Shown here: positions 25,528 to 34,546 of the stretch, piece after piece
Layout: the number at the start of each line of letters is the position of its first letter
How positions within the stretch are numbered: the first letter of the stretch is position 1
Assembly (NCBI RefSeq): GCF_016861605.1
Contig: NZ_BOLM01000007.1
Location: 62,001 to 126,000 of the forward strand
Length of the DNA stretch: 64,000 bases
Direction: 5' to 3'
From: Levilactobacillus wangkuiensis
GTDB lineage: Bacteria; Bacillota; Bacilli; Lactobacillales; Lactobacillaceae
Notes under the pieces: model-generated
Told to the model about the DNA's origin: nothing
The model's database searches: none
What the model saw: only the letters and a program-made list of their open reading frames with translations
Translations under genes and position numbers: made by a program

Positions 25528-26445
25528 ATGAAAATCTCCAAGAAAGTCTCTGTCACCACCGCTCTAGCTGCGATGGCACTAGTGCTTAGTGGGTGTGTGC
25601 AGACGAAAAACGGGAAGCCATACGGCCTCGTTTACGATTACCTAGCCATTCCTGGGCAACACGTCATGAATTGGTTAGCCAACTTCTTCGGCGGTAGCTA
25701 CGGTTGGGCGATTATTATTCTGACCGTGATTGTGCGAATGGTTCTGTTACCAGTCATGGTGAAGCAAATGCGCGGCGCCACGGTTCAACAGGAAAAGATC
25801 TCCATGATTCGGCCACAAATGACCGCCTTGCAAAAGCAACAAAAGGCTGCCAAAACGCCAGAAGAACAACAGGCTGCCAGTCAAGCTATGATGGCCCTCT
25901 ACCGGAACAATGGGATCAGTATGACCGGTGGAATCGGGTGTTTGCCACTGTTGATTCAAATGCCCGTCTTCGCTGCCCTGTACGCGGCCATTCGGTATTC
26001 ACCAGAATTACAGAGTGCTGTCTTCTTGAACATTCCCTTGGGGAAGGCTAGCTGGATCTTAGCCTTGCTGTCCTTCCTTTCCTACCTGTTGCAAGGGTAC
26101 CTGTCCTTGCTGGGGATGCCGGAAGAACAGAAGAAGCAGATGCGCTTCACCCTGCTGCTGTCACCCGTCATGATTTTATTCTTCACGATGAGTTCCCCAG
26201 CCGGATTAGGCCTGTACTTCTTCGTCGGTGGGTTGTTCGCCTGCCTGCAAACGCTGATCATCAACTTCTACCGGCCACGGATTCGTAAAGAAATCCAAGC
26301 CAAAATGAAGGATCGGCCAGCCCCCGTTGTTGAACCGGTCGTCGCAAAACCTGTGACCCCGGCTGCTAAACAAGCAACGGCTAAAAAAGCCAGCCAAAAG
26401 AACCGGAATCGTAATGCTGGTAAGCAACAACATCATCAAAAATAG
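25528..26445 (+). CDS. yidC: Membrane protein insertase YidC/OxaA
   Basis: Inserts and folds membrane proteins, with or without Sec. The 305-residue protein starts with a lipoprotein signal, with lipobox LSGC at about residues 21-24, then five hydrophobic segments. The cytoplasmic hairpin MVKQMRGATVQQEKISMIRPQ is typical, as is GGIGCLPLLIQMP. The tail is basic (KNRNRNAGKQQHH), consistent with ribosome contact. The start ATG 25528 follows AGGGG; the frame is open upstream, but the lipoprotein signal fixes this start. A terminator follows. Confidence 0.95.
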   Translation: MKISKKVSVTTALAAMALVLSGCVQTKNGKPYGLVYDYLAIPGQHVMNWLANFFGGSYGWAIIILTVIVRMVLLPVMVKQMRGATVQQEKISMIRPQMTALQKQQKAAKTPEEQQAASQAMMALYRNNGISMTGGIGCLPLLIQMPVFAALYAAIRYSPELQSAVFLNIPLGKASWILALLSFLSYLLQGYLSLLGMPEEQKKQMRFTLLLSPVMILFFTMSSPAGLGLYFFVGGLFACLQTLIINFYRPRIRKEIQAKMKDRPAPVVEPVVAKPVTPAAKQATAKKASQKNRNRNAGKQQHHQK

Positions 26446-26470
26446 ATTTTAAACCGCCAGTAATTAAATA

Positions 26471-26512
26471 AAGATGCTAGAAATCACAAAATGATTTCTA
26501 GCATCTTTTTGT
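26471..26512 (+). terminator. Terminator of yidC
   Basis: AAGATGCTAGAAATCA (26471-26486) pairs with TGATTTCTAGCATCTT (26492-26507), followed by a T-rich run. Confidence 0.93.
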
Positions 26513-26587
26513 TGCATCCCGATACATTCATTCTGCATAAAACACCAAGTTACACATAGCCTAAATGTCCCGCATTGATCACCTATA

Positions 26588-26616
26588 TTGACTGAGGTAA
26601 TGTGGCTCCCTATTTA
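26588..26616 (+). promoter_or_regulatory. Candidate promoter of the secreted protein gene
   Basis: TTGACT (26588-26593), 17-bp spacer and TATTTA (26611-26616), about 80 bp ahead of the start at 26695. Confidence 0.4.
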
Positions 26617-26694
26617 CTTTATTTCTAGCAAAATCTACAATTAACTTTGTCAGCTAGCATAAAACCACAATTCCAGAGGAGACTTATATATCTT

Positions 26695-27132
26695 ATGAAA
26701 TCAAAATTACTCGTTTCAACCGTAGCTGTTGCAGCTGGACTAGCTATTGGTGGTGTGACCGTGCCTGCCGTTAATGCACAAGCCAAGACTTACAAAGCAA
26801 CGCCCAAAAAGTTGCGCGGTAACTGGCATCGTAAAATCGGCAACCAAAAATTCAAGCTCAAAATTACTAAACATACCTTGCGTGAGCGCGTATATAATGA
26901 GTCAAGACGATTATCTACAGTTAAGCTAAGTACGAAAAAAATCATTAACGGCCAGCGACAGTTCTACATTGGAAAGAGTGCAATGCATAAAGGTTATTGG
27001 AATATCGGACTTAACGGTTCCGACCAATCATGGCTCTTAAAACCCGTCAAGCATCACAGTAAAAAGGCCCTACGGTATCTTTTGCCATCATACGGTCAAT
27101 CGACTCCCAAAGTTGTTTATTACTACAAATAG
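26695..27132 (+). CDS. Hypothetical secreted basic protein
   Basis: A 145-residue protein with a clear signal peptide: KSKLLVSTVAVAAGLAIGG then a likely cleavage site after AVNAQA (about residue 31). The mature part is strongly basic (many K and R) and ends PKVVYYYK; it resembles small exported proteins of lactobacilli that have no assigned function. ATG 26695 follows GAGGAG at a long spacing of 13 bases. It has its own candidate promoter and a strong terminator, so it is expressed alone. Confidence 0.7.
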   Translation: MKSKLLVSTVAVAAGLAIGGVTVPAVNAQAKTYKATPKKLRGNWHRKIGNQKFKLKITKHTLRERVYNESRRLSTVKLSTKKIINGQRQFYIGKSAMHKGYWNIGLNGSDQSWLLKPVKHHSKKALRYLLPSYGQSTPKVVYYYK

Positions 27133-27147
27133 GCTGATTTGATAAAT

Positions 27148-27203
27148 AAAAGCTAGGAAGAAAATTCTCACACAAAATGAGGACTTTCTTCCTAGCTTTT
27201 ATA
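27148..27203 (+). terminator. Terminator of the secreted protein gene
   Basis: AAAAGCTAGGAAGAAA (27148-27163) pairs with TTTCTTCCTAGCTTTT (27185-27200). The 16-bp stem begins about 15 bp after the stop. Confidence 0.9.
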
Positions 27204-27398
27204 AAATTGTATTAATTGCCGGCCCTTCTTAATGCCAATTTGCTTGTTATACTCAAAAAGCTTAAAAATAGCATTTATAAGCATAACTTCATTCTGTTTT
27301 TTAATTAATCAGCGACAATTCCATCAAGCAACTGCCAATCTACGAATGCTTTTATTCTCACTTGCTAGTAACAAAAAGGGTTATTTAAGCATCTCCAT

Positions 27399-27803
27399 TT
27401 AACTCATCATCAGTTCCTGCCGAATACCGCTAGGCACCGTTGCCCGGTCAACTTTGCCCCAAGATTCCACGTTTTGTCCCTTGGTACTGATCTTCAAAAA
27501 TTTGTTGGGCTTCAACTTCCACTGAGAATCAAAAGCTAATGTCCGTGACTGCCCCTGGGCATTGTAAGTTACCAAGTGGTAAGTGTACTCGTCCTCACCA
27601 CCCCCACCGATAAAGTGCCGAATGGGCTTAGCGTTGGTTGAAGCGTACACGTCTTCAATCTTAACCAACGGATTCACATTGTCCGCCGCCATGGCCAGTT
27701 CGGAATGCTTATTCTTGGTCAAGTTTGGCAACAGAAAGGCCCCCACACCTAAGAGCACGATAATGCTGGCAACGAACACAAAAAGCTTACTGATAAATTT
27801 CAT
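27399..27803 (-). CDS. YxeA-family exported protein
   Basis: A 134-residue protein with an N-terminal membrane helix or signal (KLFVFVASIIVLLGVGAFLLP) and a small beta-rich outer domain with GGGGEDEYTYHLVTYNAQGQSRTLAF and KPNKFLKISTKGQNVESWGKV. This matches the YxeA (DUF1093) family of Gram-positive bacteria, whose role is unknown. It stands alone with about 270 bp of empty sequence after it and the two-component system behind. Confidence 0.72.
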   Translation of the reverse strand: MKFISKLFVFVASIIVLLGVGAFLLPNLTKNKHSELAMAADNVNPLVKIEDVYASTNAKPIRHFIGGGGEDEYTYHLVTYNAQGQSRTLAFDSQWKLKPNKFLKISTKGQNVESWGKVDRATVPSGIRQELMMS

Positions 27804-27920
27804 TTTAAAATCCCCCTATATTGGTTAATTACTCAAGTAACTAACTAGTTACCATAGCATAACTGAACCCGCGAGACCTGTCAATCACAATTTTGATGTT
27901 TCCAGCTAATTGTATTCAGC

Positions 27921-27964
27921 AAAAAGGACACCCTCAGCATTCTCAACTGAAGGTGTCCTTTTAA
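27921..27964. terminator. Terminator of the two-component system
   Basis: AAAAGGACACC (27922-27932) pairs with GGTGTCCTTTT (27952-27962); T-rich on the outgoing minus strand. It ends a few bases from the kinase stop. Confidence 0.9.
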
Positions 27965-27970
27965 TAAGCC

Positions 27971-29614
27971 TTATTTTTCATCTGATGAATCCGGTGTGTC
28001 TGACTTATCGGCCTGACTATCGTCAACCAATAGCGCTGACTTGATCCCCGGAATCTCATCGTTGGCTGCCTGAACCCGTTCCTTCTTGTCGGTCAGGATT
28101 TGTGCATCCTCGTCCGATAAGATTGGCAGGGAGACCCGGAAGACCGAACCCTGGCCCAAGGCACTCTCAATGGTAATCTTCCCGTGGTACGCCTCAATCA
28201 GGCGCTTGGCAATGGCTAAACCTAATCCATTGCCCCCCTTAGTCCGCGAACGGGCCTTGTCGACACGATAGAAGCGGTTAAAGACGCGGTCACGGTTCTC
28301 CTGGGAGATTCCCTCACCAAAGTCTTGGACGGCCACCTCGAGGTTCCTAGTGTCACTCTCGTAGCTCATATGAACTTCCTTGCGCTTCTGCGAGTACTTC
28401 ACGGCATTGTCCATCAGAATGATCAGGATCTGTTCCAAATGATTCCGATAGATTTGCGCTTGCACTGGCCGATGCACATCGTTATCCAAAATAAACACGT
28501 AATCCGGATGGATCATTTTAAAGTTGTCGAAAACTTGTTCAACAACTTCACTGACGTCCGAGACTTCATTGGGGTAATTGACCTCAATCTGTTCGGCCCG
28601 TTGCAGATCCAACATTTCTTGGACCAGGCTCTTCATCCGTTTCGTTTCCTGCAGGGACGCCTTGATGGACTCGTTCAAGACCTCCGGATCATCCTTGCCC
28701 CACCGGTCCAACATCTCCATATGACCCTGAATGATGGCCACGGGTGTCCGCAATTCATGGGAAACATCTTCCACGAACTGCTGTTGCTGATCCATGTAGC
28801 GCTGGGTGGTGTCGAGCATGTCGTTAAACAAATTGCCCAAGTCACTCAGCTCATCTTGGTGGTGCATCTCTGGGACCCGCCGATCGGTCTGGGGATCCTC
28901 ACGCATGGCATGAATGGTCTCCCGAATTTCTTCGACCGGTCGCAACAGGAAGGTCGCTAGGCTGTAGCTCAGAACGGCAGCGGCTAAGACCGCCATCATC
29001 CCCAGCACCACTTCGACCTGTAGCAACTTGACCTGGGTGGCGCGATAGTCCCGTAAATTATCGGTGACCTGCACGTACCCCAGAATCTTGTTGCCCTGCT
29101 TTGCACGGATTGGTGCCGAGCCAACCAAATTCTTATGACCGCTGATGACCCGTGTCGCAATCCGTTCCTTATTGCTCTTCGCAAATTTAATCGGACTGTT
29201 CCGCGTGGCAAACAGTGGCTGGCCCTGATAATCATAGACCGTCACCGTTTGGCTATCGCGGGCAAGACTCGTGATTACCGCATTGTTATAGGCACCAGCC
29301 GGCTTCTTGGCCTCAGACATCACGGTCCGTGGCCGCAACAACTGGTTGACCTGGTTACCCGTCAACGGCTGTTTCTGGTTATTCAACTTCTCAACCACAA
29401 CGTTCAACGTATCTGACACGTGGGTCTTTTCCTGGCGCATCAGAACCGTCATAAAACTATTAAAGATTAGGAGAACAATCACCGCAAAGATGACCAGTAC
29501 CCCAAAAGCCGTGGTTAACGCCCACTCCCACTTCAGGGAGAAACGAAAACCCGGCTTCTTCGGTTGGGCATCGGCTTGATCGGTAGTCGTCTCCGTTAGT
29601 TCTGGCGATTTCAC
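27971..29614 (-). CDS. Sensor histidine kinase (ArlS/CsrS-like)
   Basis: A 547-residue membrane kinase. Two membrane helices (about 32-55 and 200-225) bracket an outer sensor domain of about 145 residues. Then follow a HAMP domain (RPVEEIRETIHAMREDP), the dimerisation/phosphoacceptor helix FVEDVSHELRTPVAII with His287, and the ATPase domain with N, G1 and G2 boxes (MDNAVKYS, GEGISQENRDRVFNRFYRVD, GGNGLGLAIAKRL). A hydrophilic tail of about 50 residues ends the protein. It overlaps the regulator gene by 4 bp. Sensor layout resembles ArlS of staphylococci; the signal is unknown. Confidence 0.92.
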   Translation of the reverse strand: MKSPELTETTTDQADAQPKKPGFRFSLKWEWALTTAFGVLVIFAVIVLLIFNSFMTVLMRQEKTHVSDTLNVVVEKLNNQKQPLTGNQVNQLLRPRTVMSEAKKPAGAYNNAVITSLARDSQTVTVYDYQGQPLFATRNSPIKFAKSNKERIATRVISGHKNLVGSAPIRAKQGNKILGYVQVTDNLRDYRATQVKLLQVEVVLGMMAVLAAAVLSYSLATFLLRPVEEIRETIHAMREDPQTDRRVPEMHHQDELSDLGNLFNDMLDTTQRYMDQQQQFVEDVSHELRTPVAIIQGHMEMLDRWGKDDPEVLNESIKASLQETKRMKSLVQEMLDLQRAEQIEVNYPNEVSDVSEVVEQVFDNFKMIHPDYVFILDNDVHRPVQAQIYRNHLEQILIILMDNAVKYSQKRKEVHMSYESDTRNLEVAVQDFGEGISQENRDRVFNRFYRVDKARSRTKGGNGLGLAIAKRLIEAYHGKITIESALGQGSVFRVSLPILSDEDAQILTDKKERVQAANDEIPGIKSALLVDDSQADKSDTPDSSDEK

Positions 29615-30297
29615 GAACGCATCACGTACCCTGTCCCCCGGACCGTCTGGATGTAACTCTTCTGGCCGGCGACATCAATTTTATTCCGCAGGTAACGCAC
29701 GTAAACGTCCACCACGTTGGTTTCGACTTCGGACTCGTAACCCCAAACCTTGGTTAACAGGACATCCCGGGCCAAAACGACGTTGATGTTTTCCATTAAG
29801 GCTAACAACAATTCGTATTCCCGCTTGGTCAGGTTGATCACCTCATCGCCACGACGCACGATGCGGTTTTCCTTTTCAATCGTTAGGTCTTTGAACTTAA
29901 CGGTCGTTTGCTTGGTGTTCTTCTGCTCGCCTTCCAGGTGAATCCGCCGTAACAGCGCCCGCACCCGTGCGAGTAATTCTTCAATGGCAAATGGCTTCAC
30001 GATGTAGTCGTCGGCCCCATGGTCTAACCCGGAAACTCGGTCGATCACGGAATCACGCGCCGTCATCATGATGATTGGCGTGCTCTTCACTTCGCGTACC
30101 CGGCGGGCAACTTCGATCCCGTTCAATTCAGGCAGCATGAGGTCCAGCAAAATGACATCGAAGTCCTGTGACAGTGCAGCTTCTAATCCAGTCCGACCAT
30201 TGAATTGCACGTTGGTTTCGTAACCTTCATGCTTTAATTCCAATTCAACAAAGCGGGCAAGATTTTTTTCATCTTCAATAATTAAAATTCGACTCAT
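29611..30297 (-). CDS. OmpR-family response regulator (ArlR/CsrR-like)
   Basis: A 228-residue regulator with receiver domain (phosphoacceptor Asp52 in VILLDLMLPELNG, switch residues in MMTARDS and VKPFAIEEL) and a C-terminal winged helix (LTKREYELLLALMEN, ETNVVDVYVRYLRNKID, TVRGTGYVMR). It is the upstream partner of the kinase, with a 4-bp overlap. High similarity to the ArlR/CsrR group is my reading of the receiver sequence; target genes are unknown. Confidence 0.94.
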   Translation of the reverse strand: MSRILIIEDEKNLARFVELELKHEGYETNVQFNGRTGLEAALSQDFDVILLDLMLPELNGIEVARRVREVKSTPIIMMTARDSVIDRVSGLDHGADDYIVKPFAIEELLARVRALLRRIHLEGEQKNTKQTTVKFKDLTIEKENRIVRRGDEVINLTKREYELLLALMENINVVLARDVLLTKVWGYESEVETNVVDVYVRYLRNKIDVAGQKSYIQTVRGTGYVMRS

Positions 30298-30523
30298 TGC
30301 GCTCTAACTCCTCTGGCTATTTCACGGCAACCGCTGCAATCAAACCCATACTACCAGCGGCCGTCCGATAATCATTTCAACATTTAATTTTATCATATTT
30401 TCTCATAATTGTATGCAAAAGCACGCGGCTTCTCACATTTAGTTATTTCTTTACTTTCTAAACCGGGAAAAAATCCTTCACTTGCAAACAACAACCGGTT
30501 GCATTCGATAGTTAAGTTTGCTT

Positions 30524-30538
30524 TTGAAAACGGTTAAG
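30524..30538 (+). promoter_or_regulatory. Weak candidate cre (CcpA) site before adhP
   Basis: TTGAAAACGGTTAAG fits the left half of the cre consensus WTGNAANCGNWNNCW but misses the last two fixed positions. It lies about 110 bp before the -35 element. Low certainty. Confidence 0.3.
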
Positions 30539-30647
30539 TAGTTTGCTTCACATTATTGATTACTGTATTCTTCTATTGTTGGCTTGATTTAACGCCAATT
30601 AATTGCCGACTTGGTTAAATCTTAATAATTTTTGTGCAGATTTTCAC

Positions 30648-30675
30648 TTGCAACTCACCACTTTTGCAGTATACT
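30648..30675 (+). promoter_or_regulatory. Promoter of adhP
   Basis: TTGCAA (30648-30653), 16-bp spacer and TATACT (30670-30675), 36 bp ahead of the ATG. A strong GAGGAG site follows. Confidence 0.65.
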
Positions 30676-30711
30676 AGCTCTTGTAGATAAAAAGAAAGAG
30701 GAGTTGTTTTC

Positions 30712-31728
30712 ATGAAAGCAGCAGTTATTCGCGATTCAGTAGACGGTTACGTTGATATTAAAGATGTTACGCTTCGTCCTATCACCCATGGAGAAGCCTT
30801 AGTTAAGATGGAATATTGTGGTCTTTGCCACACCGACTTACACGTAGCTGCCGGTGACTTCGGCAAGCAACCTGGCCGGATCATTGGGCACGAAGGTGTT
30901 GGGAAAGTTATCCAAGTTGCTGACGACGTTGAAAACTTGAAGATTGGCGACCGCGTTTCCGTTGCTTGGTTCTTCAAGGGTTGTGGCCACTGTGAATACT
31001 GCTTGACCGGCCGCGAAACGCTTTGCCGTAATGTTAAGAACTCCGGGTTCACCGTTGATGGTGCCATGGCTGAAGAATGTATCGTTGATGCCAACTACGC
31101 CGTTAAGGTCCCAGAAGGCTTGGACCCCGTTGAAGCTACTTCATTGACTTGTGCCGGTGTAACCATGTACAAGGCTTTGAAGGTCGGCGAAACGAAGCCT
31201 GGCCAATGGGTTGAAGTTGTTGGTGCCGGTGGTTTAGGTAACCTGGCTATCCAATACGCCCACAACGTCTTCGGTGCCCACGTGGTCGCCGTTGATGGTA
31301 ACCCTGACAAGTTGGCTGCTGCTAAGGCTAACGGTGCCGAAGTGCTGATCAACCGGCATGACGGTGATGTTGCTGAACAAATCCAAGCTAAGGTCGGCGG
31401 TGTAGATAACGCCCAAGTTACGGCCGTTAACAAGGACGCCTTCACCCAGTCCGTTAACGCTTTGAAGCCAGATGGCAAGTTGGTTGCCGTTGCCTTACCA
31501 CAAGGCGACATGGAATTGAACATCGCCAAGACGGTGTTGGACGGTATCTCTGTTCGTGGTTCCTTAGTTGGGACTCGTCAAGACTTAGCCGAAACGTTCC
31601 AGTTCGGTGCAGAAGGCAAGGTTCACCCTATCGTGAAGACCCGTCGTCTGGACGAAGTTAACGACATCATCGACGAAATGAAGAACAACCAAATCGTTGG
31701 CCGGATGGTCGTTGATTTTACTAAATAA
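30712..31728 (+). CDS. adhP: Zinc-dependent alcohol dehydrogenase (AdhP type)
   Basis: Interconverts primary alcohols and aldehydes with NAD(H); in heterofermenters this helps to reoxidise NADH. The 338-residue protein has catalytic zinc ligands C36 and H60 (GHEGVG motif) with the third Cys near 146, the structural zinc cluster [16 protein letters not shown] (C91, C94, C97, C105), and the Rossmann loop [15 protein letters not shown]. Codon choice is strongly biased (AAG, GGT, GTT), as in highly expressed genes. It has its own promoter and terminator. Confidence 0.95.
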   Translation: MKAAVIRDSVDGYVDIKDVTLRPITHGEALVKMEYCGLCHTDLHVAAGDFGKQPGRIIGHEGVGKVIQVADDVENLKIGDRVSVAWFFKGCGHCEYCLTGRETLCRNVKNSGFTVDGAMAEECIVDANYAVKVPEGLDPVEATSLTCAGVTMYKALKVGETKPGQWVEVVGAGGLGNLAIQYAHNVFGAHVVAVDGNPDKLAAAKANGAEVLINRHDGDVAEQIQAKVGGVDNAQVTAVNKDAFTQSVNALKPDGKLVAVALPQGDMELNIAKTVLDGISVRGSLVGTRQDLAETFQFGAEGKVHPIVKTRRLDEVNDIIDEMKNNQIVGRMVVDFTK

Positions 31729-31752
31729 GGGTTCAAAACTTTAATACTTCCG

Positions 31753-31783
31753 AAAGCCGCTCCCGTGAAGAGCGGCTTTTTTG
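31753..31783 (+). terminator. Terminator of adhP
   Basis: AAAGCCGCTC (31753-31762) and GAGCGGCTTTTTT (31770-31782), a compact GC-rich stem with T6. Confidence 0.95.
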
Positions 31784-32034
31784 TGTTCTCAGGTGGATAG
31801 TCCCCCTCACCCAAGTATCATAGAACCATAGTTGCGACGATTGTGCCAACCACGAAACTATCCTGTACACGAGATTGCCCCGGCATTAATGATTATAACA
31901 AGCTAAATAGACTTATGACCTAACCGACAACGCATCAAAATGCCTACCAACAAATAGGCAGTTGGCAGTGTTGACGGTCATTGTCAGCAGCATTCCTATC
32001 GACACAGACTAATCCACTGCCGAAATCAGTCTTA

Positions 32035-32205
32035 GCTGAGCTGGTGAAAATGTGACTGAGCAGTCAGTGTTAGTGACCAGAGGCGGATCAAAGTCGAGGT
32101 GGAACCGCTTCTCAGGCTGGAATCGACCCCATAGCCGGGACCTTTGAATCCGCCGCCGGGAACGCCATGACACCCACAGCATCACGGTCTATTTTCAACC
32201 AAGAC
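32035..32205 (+). repeat. Dispersed structured repeat, type A, internally deleted copy A7
   Basis: About 170 nt. The 5' part (GAGCTGGTGAAAAT...GTGACCAGAGGCGGATCAAAG) and the 3' part (TCGAGGTGGAA...CCTTTGAATCCGCCGCCGGGAACG) are normal, but about 100 nt between the two TCAAAG words of a full copy are missing. The inner left arm and two hairpins are therefore lost. Confidence 0.8.
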
Positions 32206-32275
32206 GATAAATTTTCATCATCCGCCAACCCCAACCTCCATGTCACCGGCAAAGACTAACGGTCTAAACTAGTGT

Positions 32276-32452
32276 CAGCCGCAGGGCTGGTGAAAATGGG
32301 CTCAGCCGTGGGAGTTGCCTTAGCGGTTTACCGCTTAGGCAACTGCTGTCTTTGAGACTCGGTCTATGAGGCTCAAAGTAAGCCTGGAGACCGCCCTTCG
32401 GCTCCAGGCCGCGCCCACAGCGTCACGGCCCATTTTCACCAATCCGGAGGCG
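32276..32452 (+). repeat. Dispersed structured repeat, type B, copy B3
   Basis: Complete forward copy: CAGCCGCAGGGCTGGTGAAAATGGGC at the start in the form GGGCTGGTGAAAATGGGC, and GCCCATTTTCACCAATCC at the end. Hairpins: AGTTGCCTTAGCGGT/ACCGCTTAGGCAACT, CTTTGAG/CTCAAAG, and GCCTGGAG/CTCCAGGC. The last one is GTCTGAAG/CTTCAGAC in B2, with several paired changes. Confidence 0.85.
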
Positions 32453-32484
32453 CAAACCAGAACATTTTTTAGCCAGCTAATCCG

Positions 32485-33126
32485 TTACTCCTGATAAAGC
32501 AGGGCGAGTGCCCGCAAATCGGCCGTCGACAATGAGTCGTGCTGCTGATTCAGCGGATACATGATTGACTGGCGACTTTCGCTGTGTGCTAATCCCAGCG
32601 CATGTCCAATCTCATGAATCGCCACGGACACGCGAATTCTAAGCTCCGGGTGCGCCAGGTTGAGCCCCGCCTTGGCCCGGTTCACGGTGAATGCTTGCCA
32701 CCCACCTCGGTGCTTCACGGTCGGGCCACCCTCTCCCAATTCAACGAAGTCCCCTGCTTGCTTGGACGTGTCTCGCTGATAGGTGAAGAAAGTCAACCCA
32801 TTTTGGTGACTGCTCGGCATCCCCGGTACCAGGCGGACCAGCCCCGTTCGATTAAATACCCCCACGGCTTCCTCAAAAATGGGGCGAATATTGGCCGTCA
32901 CGTGTCGGTCAAAATGATAATAATACGTGGGCGCCAGCGGATACGTCGCCGCCACCAGACTCAACGGGGTTTGGGCATGCTTGGAACTGGGGAGTGGCCC
33001 CTCCATTTGATTGACTAACCGATCCAATCGGCTGATTGATCTAACGTGGGGTGCCAAGGCCCCCGGCCACACAACACACATCAGACTCACCAGCATCCCG
33101 ACCCACAGTAACCGCCACTTTAGCAT
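32485..33126 (-). CDS. Matrixin-type (M10-like) zinc metalloprotease, membrane-anchored or secreted
   Basis: A 213-residue protein with one N-terminal hydrophobic segment (about 5-24) and a metzincin catalytic domain: HEIGHALGLAH (H171, E172, H175, H181) and the Met-turn SIMYP (Met189). It starts at ATG 33126 after a perfect AAGGAGG. There is no cysteine switch or haemopexin part. The gene at 35848 encodes a clear paralogue. Substrate and role are unknown; export and zinc peptidase activity are inferred from sequence. Confidence 0.88.
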   Translation of the reverse strand: MLKWRLLWVGMLVSLMCVVWPGALAPHVRSISRLDRLVNQMEGPLPSSKHAQTPLSLVAATYPLAPTYYYHFDRHVTANIRPIFEEAVGVFNRTGLVRLVPGMPSSHQNGLTFFTYQRDTSKQAGDFVELGEGGPTVKHRGGWQAFTVNRAKAGLNLAHPELRIRVSVAIHEIGHALGLAHSESRQSIMYPLNQQHDSLSTADLRALALLYQE

Positions 33127-33434
33127 GGTTGTTGCCTCCTTAATTTTCTGTAACTCTCAGTGTAAGCAGCTCGGTACTCGCTGACGAGCGTTTTGCAAAT
33201 CGGGACGCAAAAAATAACGGCTGGCCAGTTAAAATTGACCCGTTTTATCAAAATTAAGCAACTAATCGCTGTACTGACGGGTCTTGCATGCGTTTCACCA
33301 TCCTAGTCCTTCAACCAAGCCACTAGTGGGTATCCATTTTTACATCCATTAACGACTTCAAGACCAAATCTATTCAACTAAAAAATGGGTCCGGAAATTC
33401 CGACCCATTTTTCTGATATCAAGTTAGTTCTATA
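33127..33434. other. Gene-free spacer with one terminator
   Basis: Between the broken permease and the first metalloprotease I see only the terminator hairpin at 33382-33411 and AT-rich sequence. Confidence 0.5.
33382..33413. terminator. Bidirectional terminator
   Basis: AAAATGGGTCCGG (33382-33394) pairs with CCGACCCATTTTT (33400-33412), with A- and T-runs on the two sides. It ends the permease pseudogene on the minus strand. Confidence 0.9.
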
Positions 33435-34276
33435 TTAAATGTGGACCATCATCACGGCCCCACCAATCAGAATCGCCAGACCAATCGCCTTAGGTACCAA
33501 TTGCTTCAGATTGGCTTCCTTCAGGACAATCACGCCGAGCAGTGTGGCAACCACCACGTTCAGTTGGGTTAAGACGAAGCCGTTGACCAGTCCATTCAGG
33601 CTCAACGACATCAGGTAAGTCCCCGCCGCCACGGCGAAGATGAACCCAGAGGTAATGTTGCGCAGACCCCAGGGATCTTGCCCCGGAATCCGTTTGCGAC
33701 CGACGACGTAGATCGTCAAGGCCCCGGCCATCATCCCTAGTGTCTGTGGGAGGAAACCGTTGAGCCCCTTAGCCACCGTGTAGTGGGGAAATCCAGAATA
33801 CCCCCAGTAACCACCAGCATGGCGTAGGCGCCAAGATCCTTACGTGACACGTGAATCACACCGTTGCTGACCATGACCCCTGCCAGAATAATTAGGAGGG
33901 CAATCACACCCAGCACGCTGTCGTGCCAACCGACCCATTCGCCGAAAACTCAGCCACCGATCAGGGAGTTCCCGATGATCTGAAGCGCCGTGGAAAATGG
34001 TACCGCGTTGTTGACGCCCAACGCGCCGTAGCCCCAGTACTGACCGCCTTGGCCGATGCTCCAGCAGACCCCGGAGACAAAGTACAACAGGAAATCCGTG
34101 AGACTATGGTCGTAGTGAAAAATGAGCTGTAAAATAATAGCGATGATCACGCCCCCCACGCTGGTTCCCAACAGTTGTTCCGTCCAATTGCCGCCGGTTC
34201 TCCCCTGCATCCAAATGGGAAGAATCCCCCAAAATAACGCGGGCATCAGACCAATGACGATGTTCATCCCGATCAC
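33435..34276 (-). pseudogene. Broken GRP-family (GlcU/RhaT-like) sugar permease
   Basis: A ten-helix sugar uptake permease split by two lesions. The N-terminal half (33950-34276, MIGMNIVIGLMPALFWG...) ends with GGC TGA GTT where a Trp codon TGG would continue the frame (GG-W-VFGEWVGW). The frame then goes on for about 50 residues, after which the reading frame must shift near 33800 to continue as GYWGYSGFPHYTVAKGLNGFLPQ and the intact C-terminal half (to 33435). Total span 842 bp is not a multiple of three and matches the family length of about 285 residues. Both halves keep good transmembrane segments, so decay is recent. Confidence 0.85.
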
Positions 34277-34483
34277 CTGATTTCTAACTTCAGTAAGGTT
34301 AATCGTACGCCATTTATGAAAACGCTGTCAATGATGATTCGATAAGTTTTCTCGTGAATCTTCATTTTGACTCATCAACTAGTCGAAACTCCGGATAACC
34401 TTTAGGCTCAGTAGTCATGGCGCTTGCTTTGATTCTTTACAGCCTACTCTCACCAATATCTTCCATTAAAAACTTACATTATT

Positions 34484-34526
34484 AAACAACGCATCACCTA
34501 TCCCATCAATAGCTGATGCGTTGTTT
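34484..34526. terminator. Hairpin after the Rrf2-like gene, probable terminator
   Basis: AAACAACGCATCA (34484-34496) pairs with TGATGCGTTGTTT (34514-34526). The T-run is weak in both directions, so termination is likely but not certain. Confidence 0.6.
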
Positions 34527-34546
34527 CGAATTATTGTATCTATCTG

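Larger units (their letters stand above)
30298..30711. other. Divergent control region of the two-component system and adhP
   Basis: AT-rich spacer without a gene. It contains a sigma-A type promoter for adhP and one weak candidate for a catabolite-responsive element. The regulator promoter must lie here too but I could not assign it. Confidence 0.5.
31784..32484. other. Gene-free convergent spacer with two repeats
   Basis: No supported gene between adhP and the first metalloprotease. It holds the internally deleted type A copy A7 and the complete type B copy B3. The first 250 bp hold only a small GCCTA/TAGGC hairpin. Confidence 0.6.

Noticed and set aside
33435-34276. Two separate small membrane proteins
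   Set aside because: Together they make one complete permease of family length; the break points are a stop in place of Trp and a frameshift, so a pseudogene is the simpler reading.
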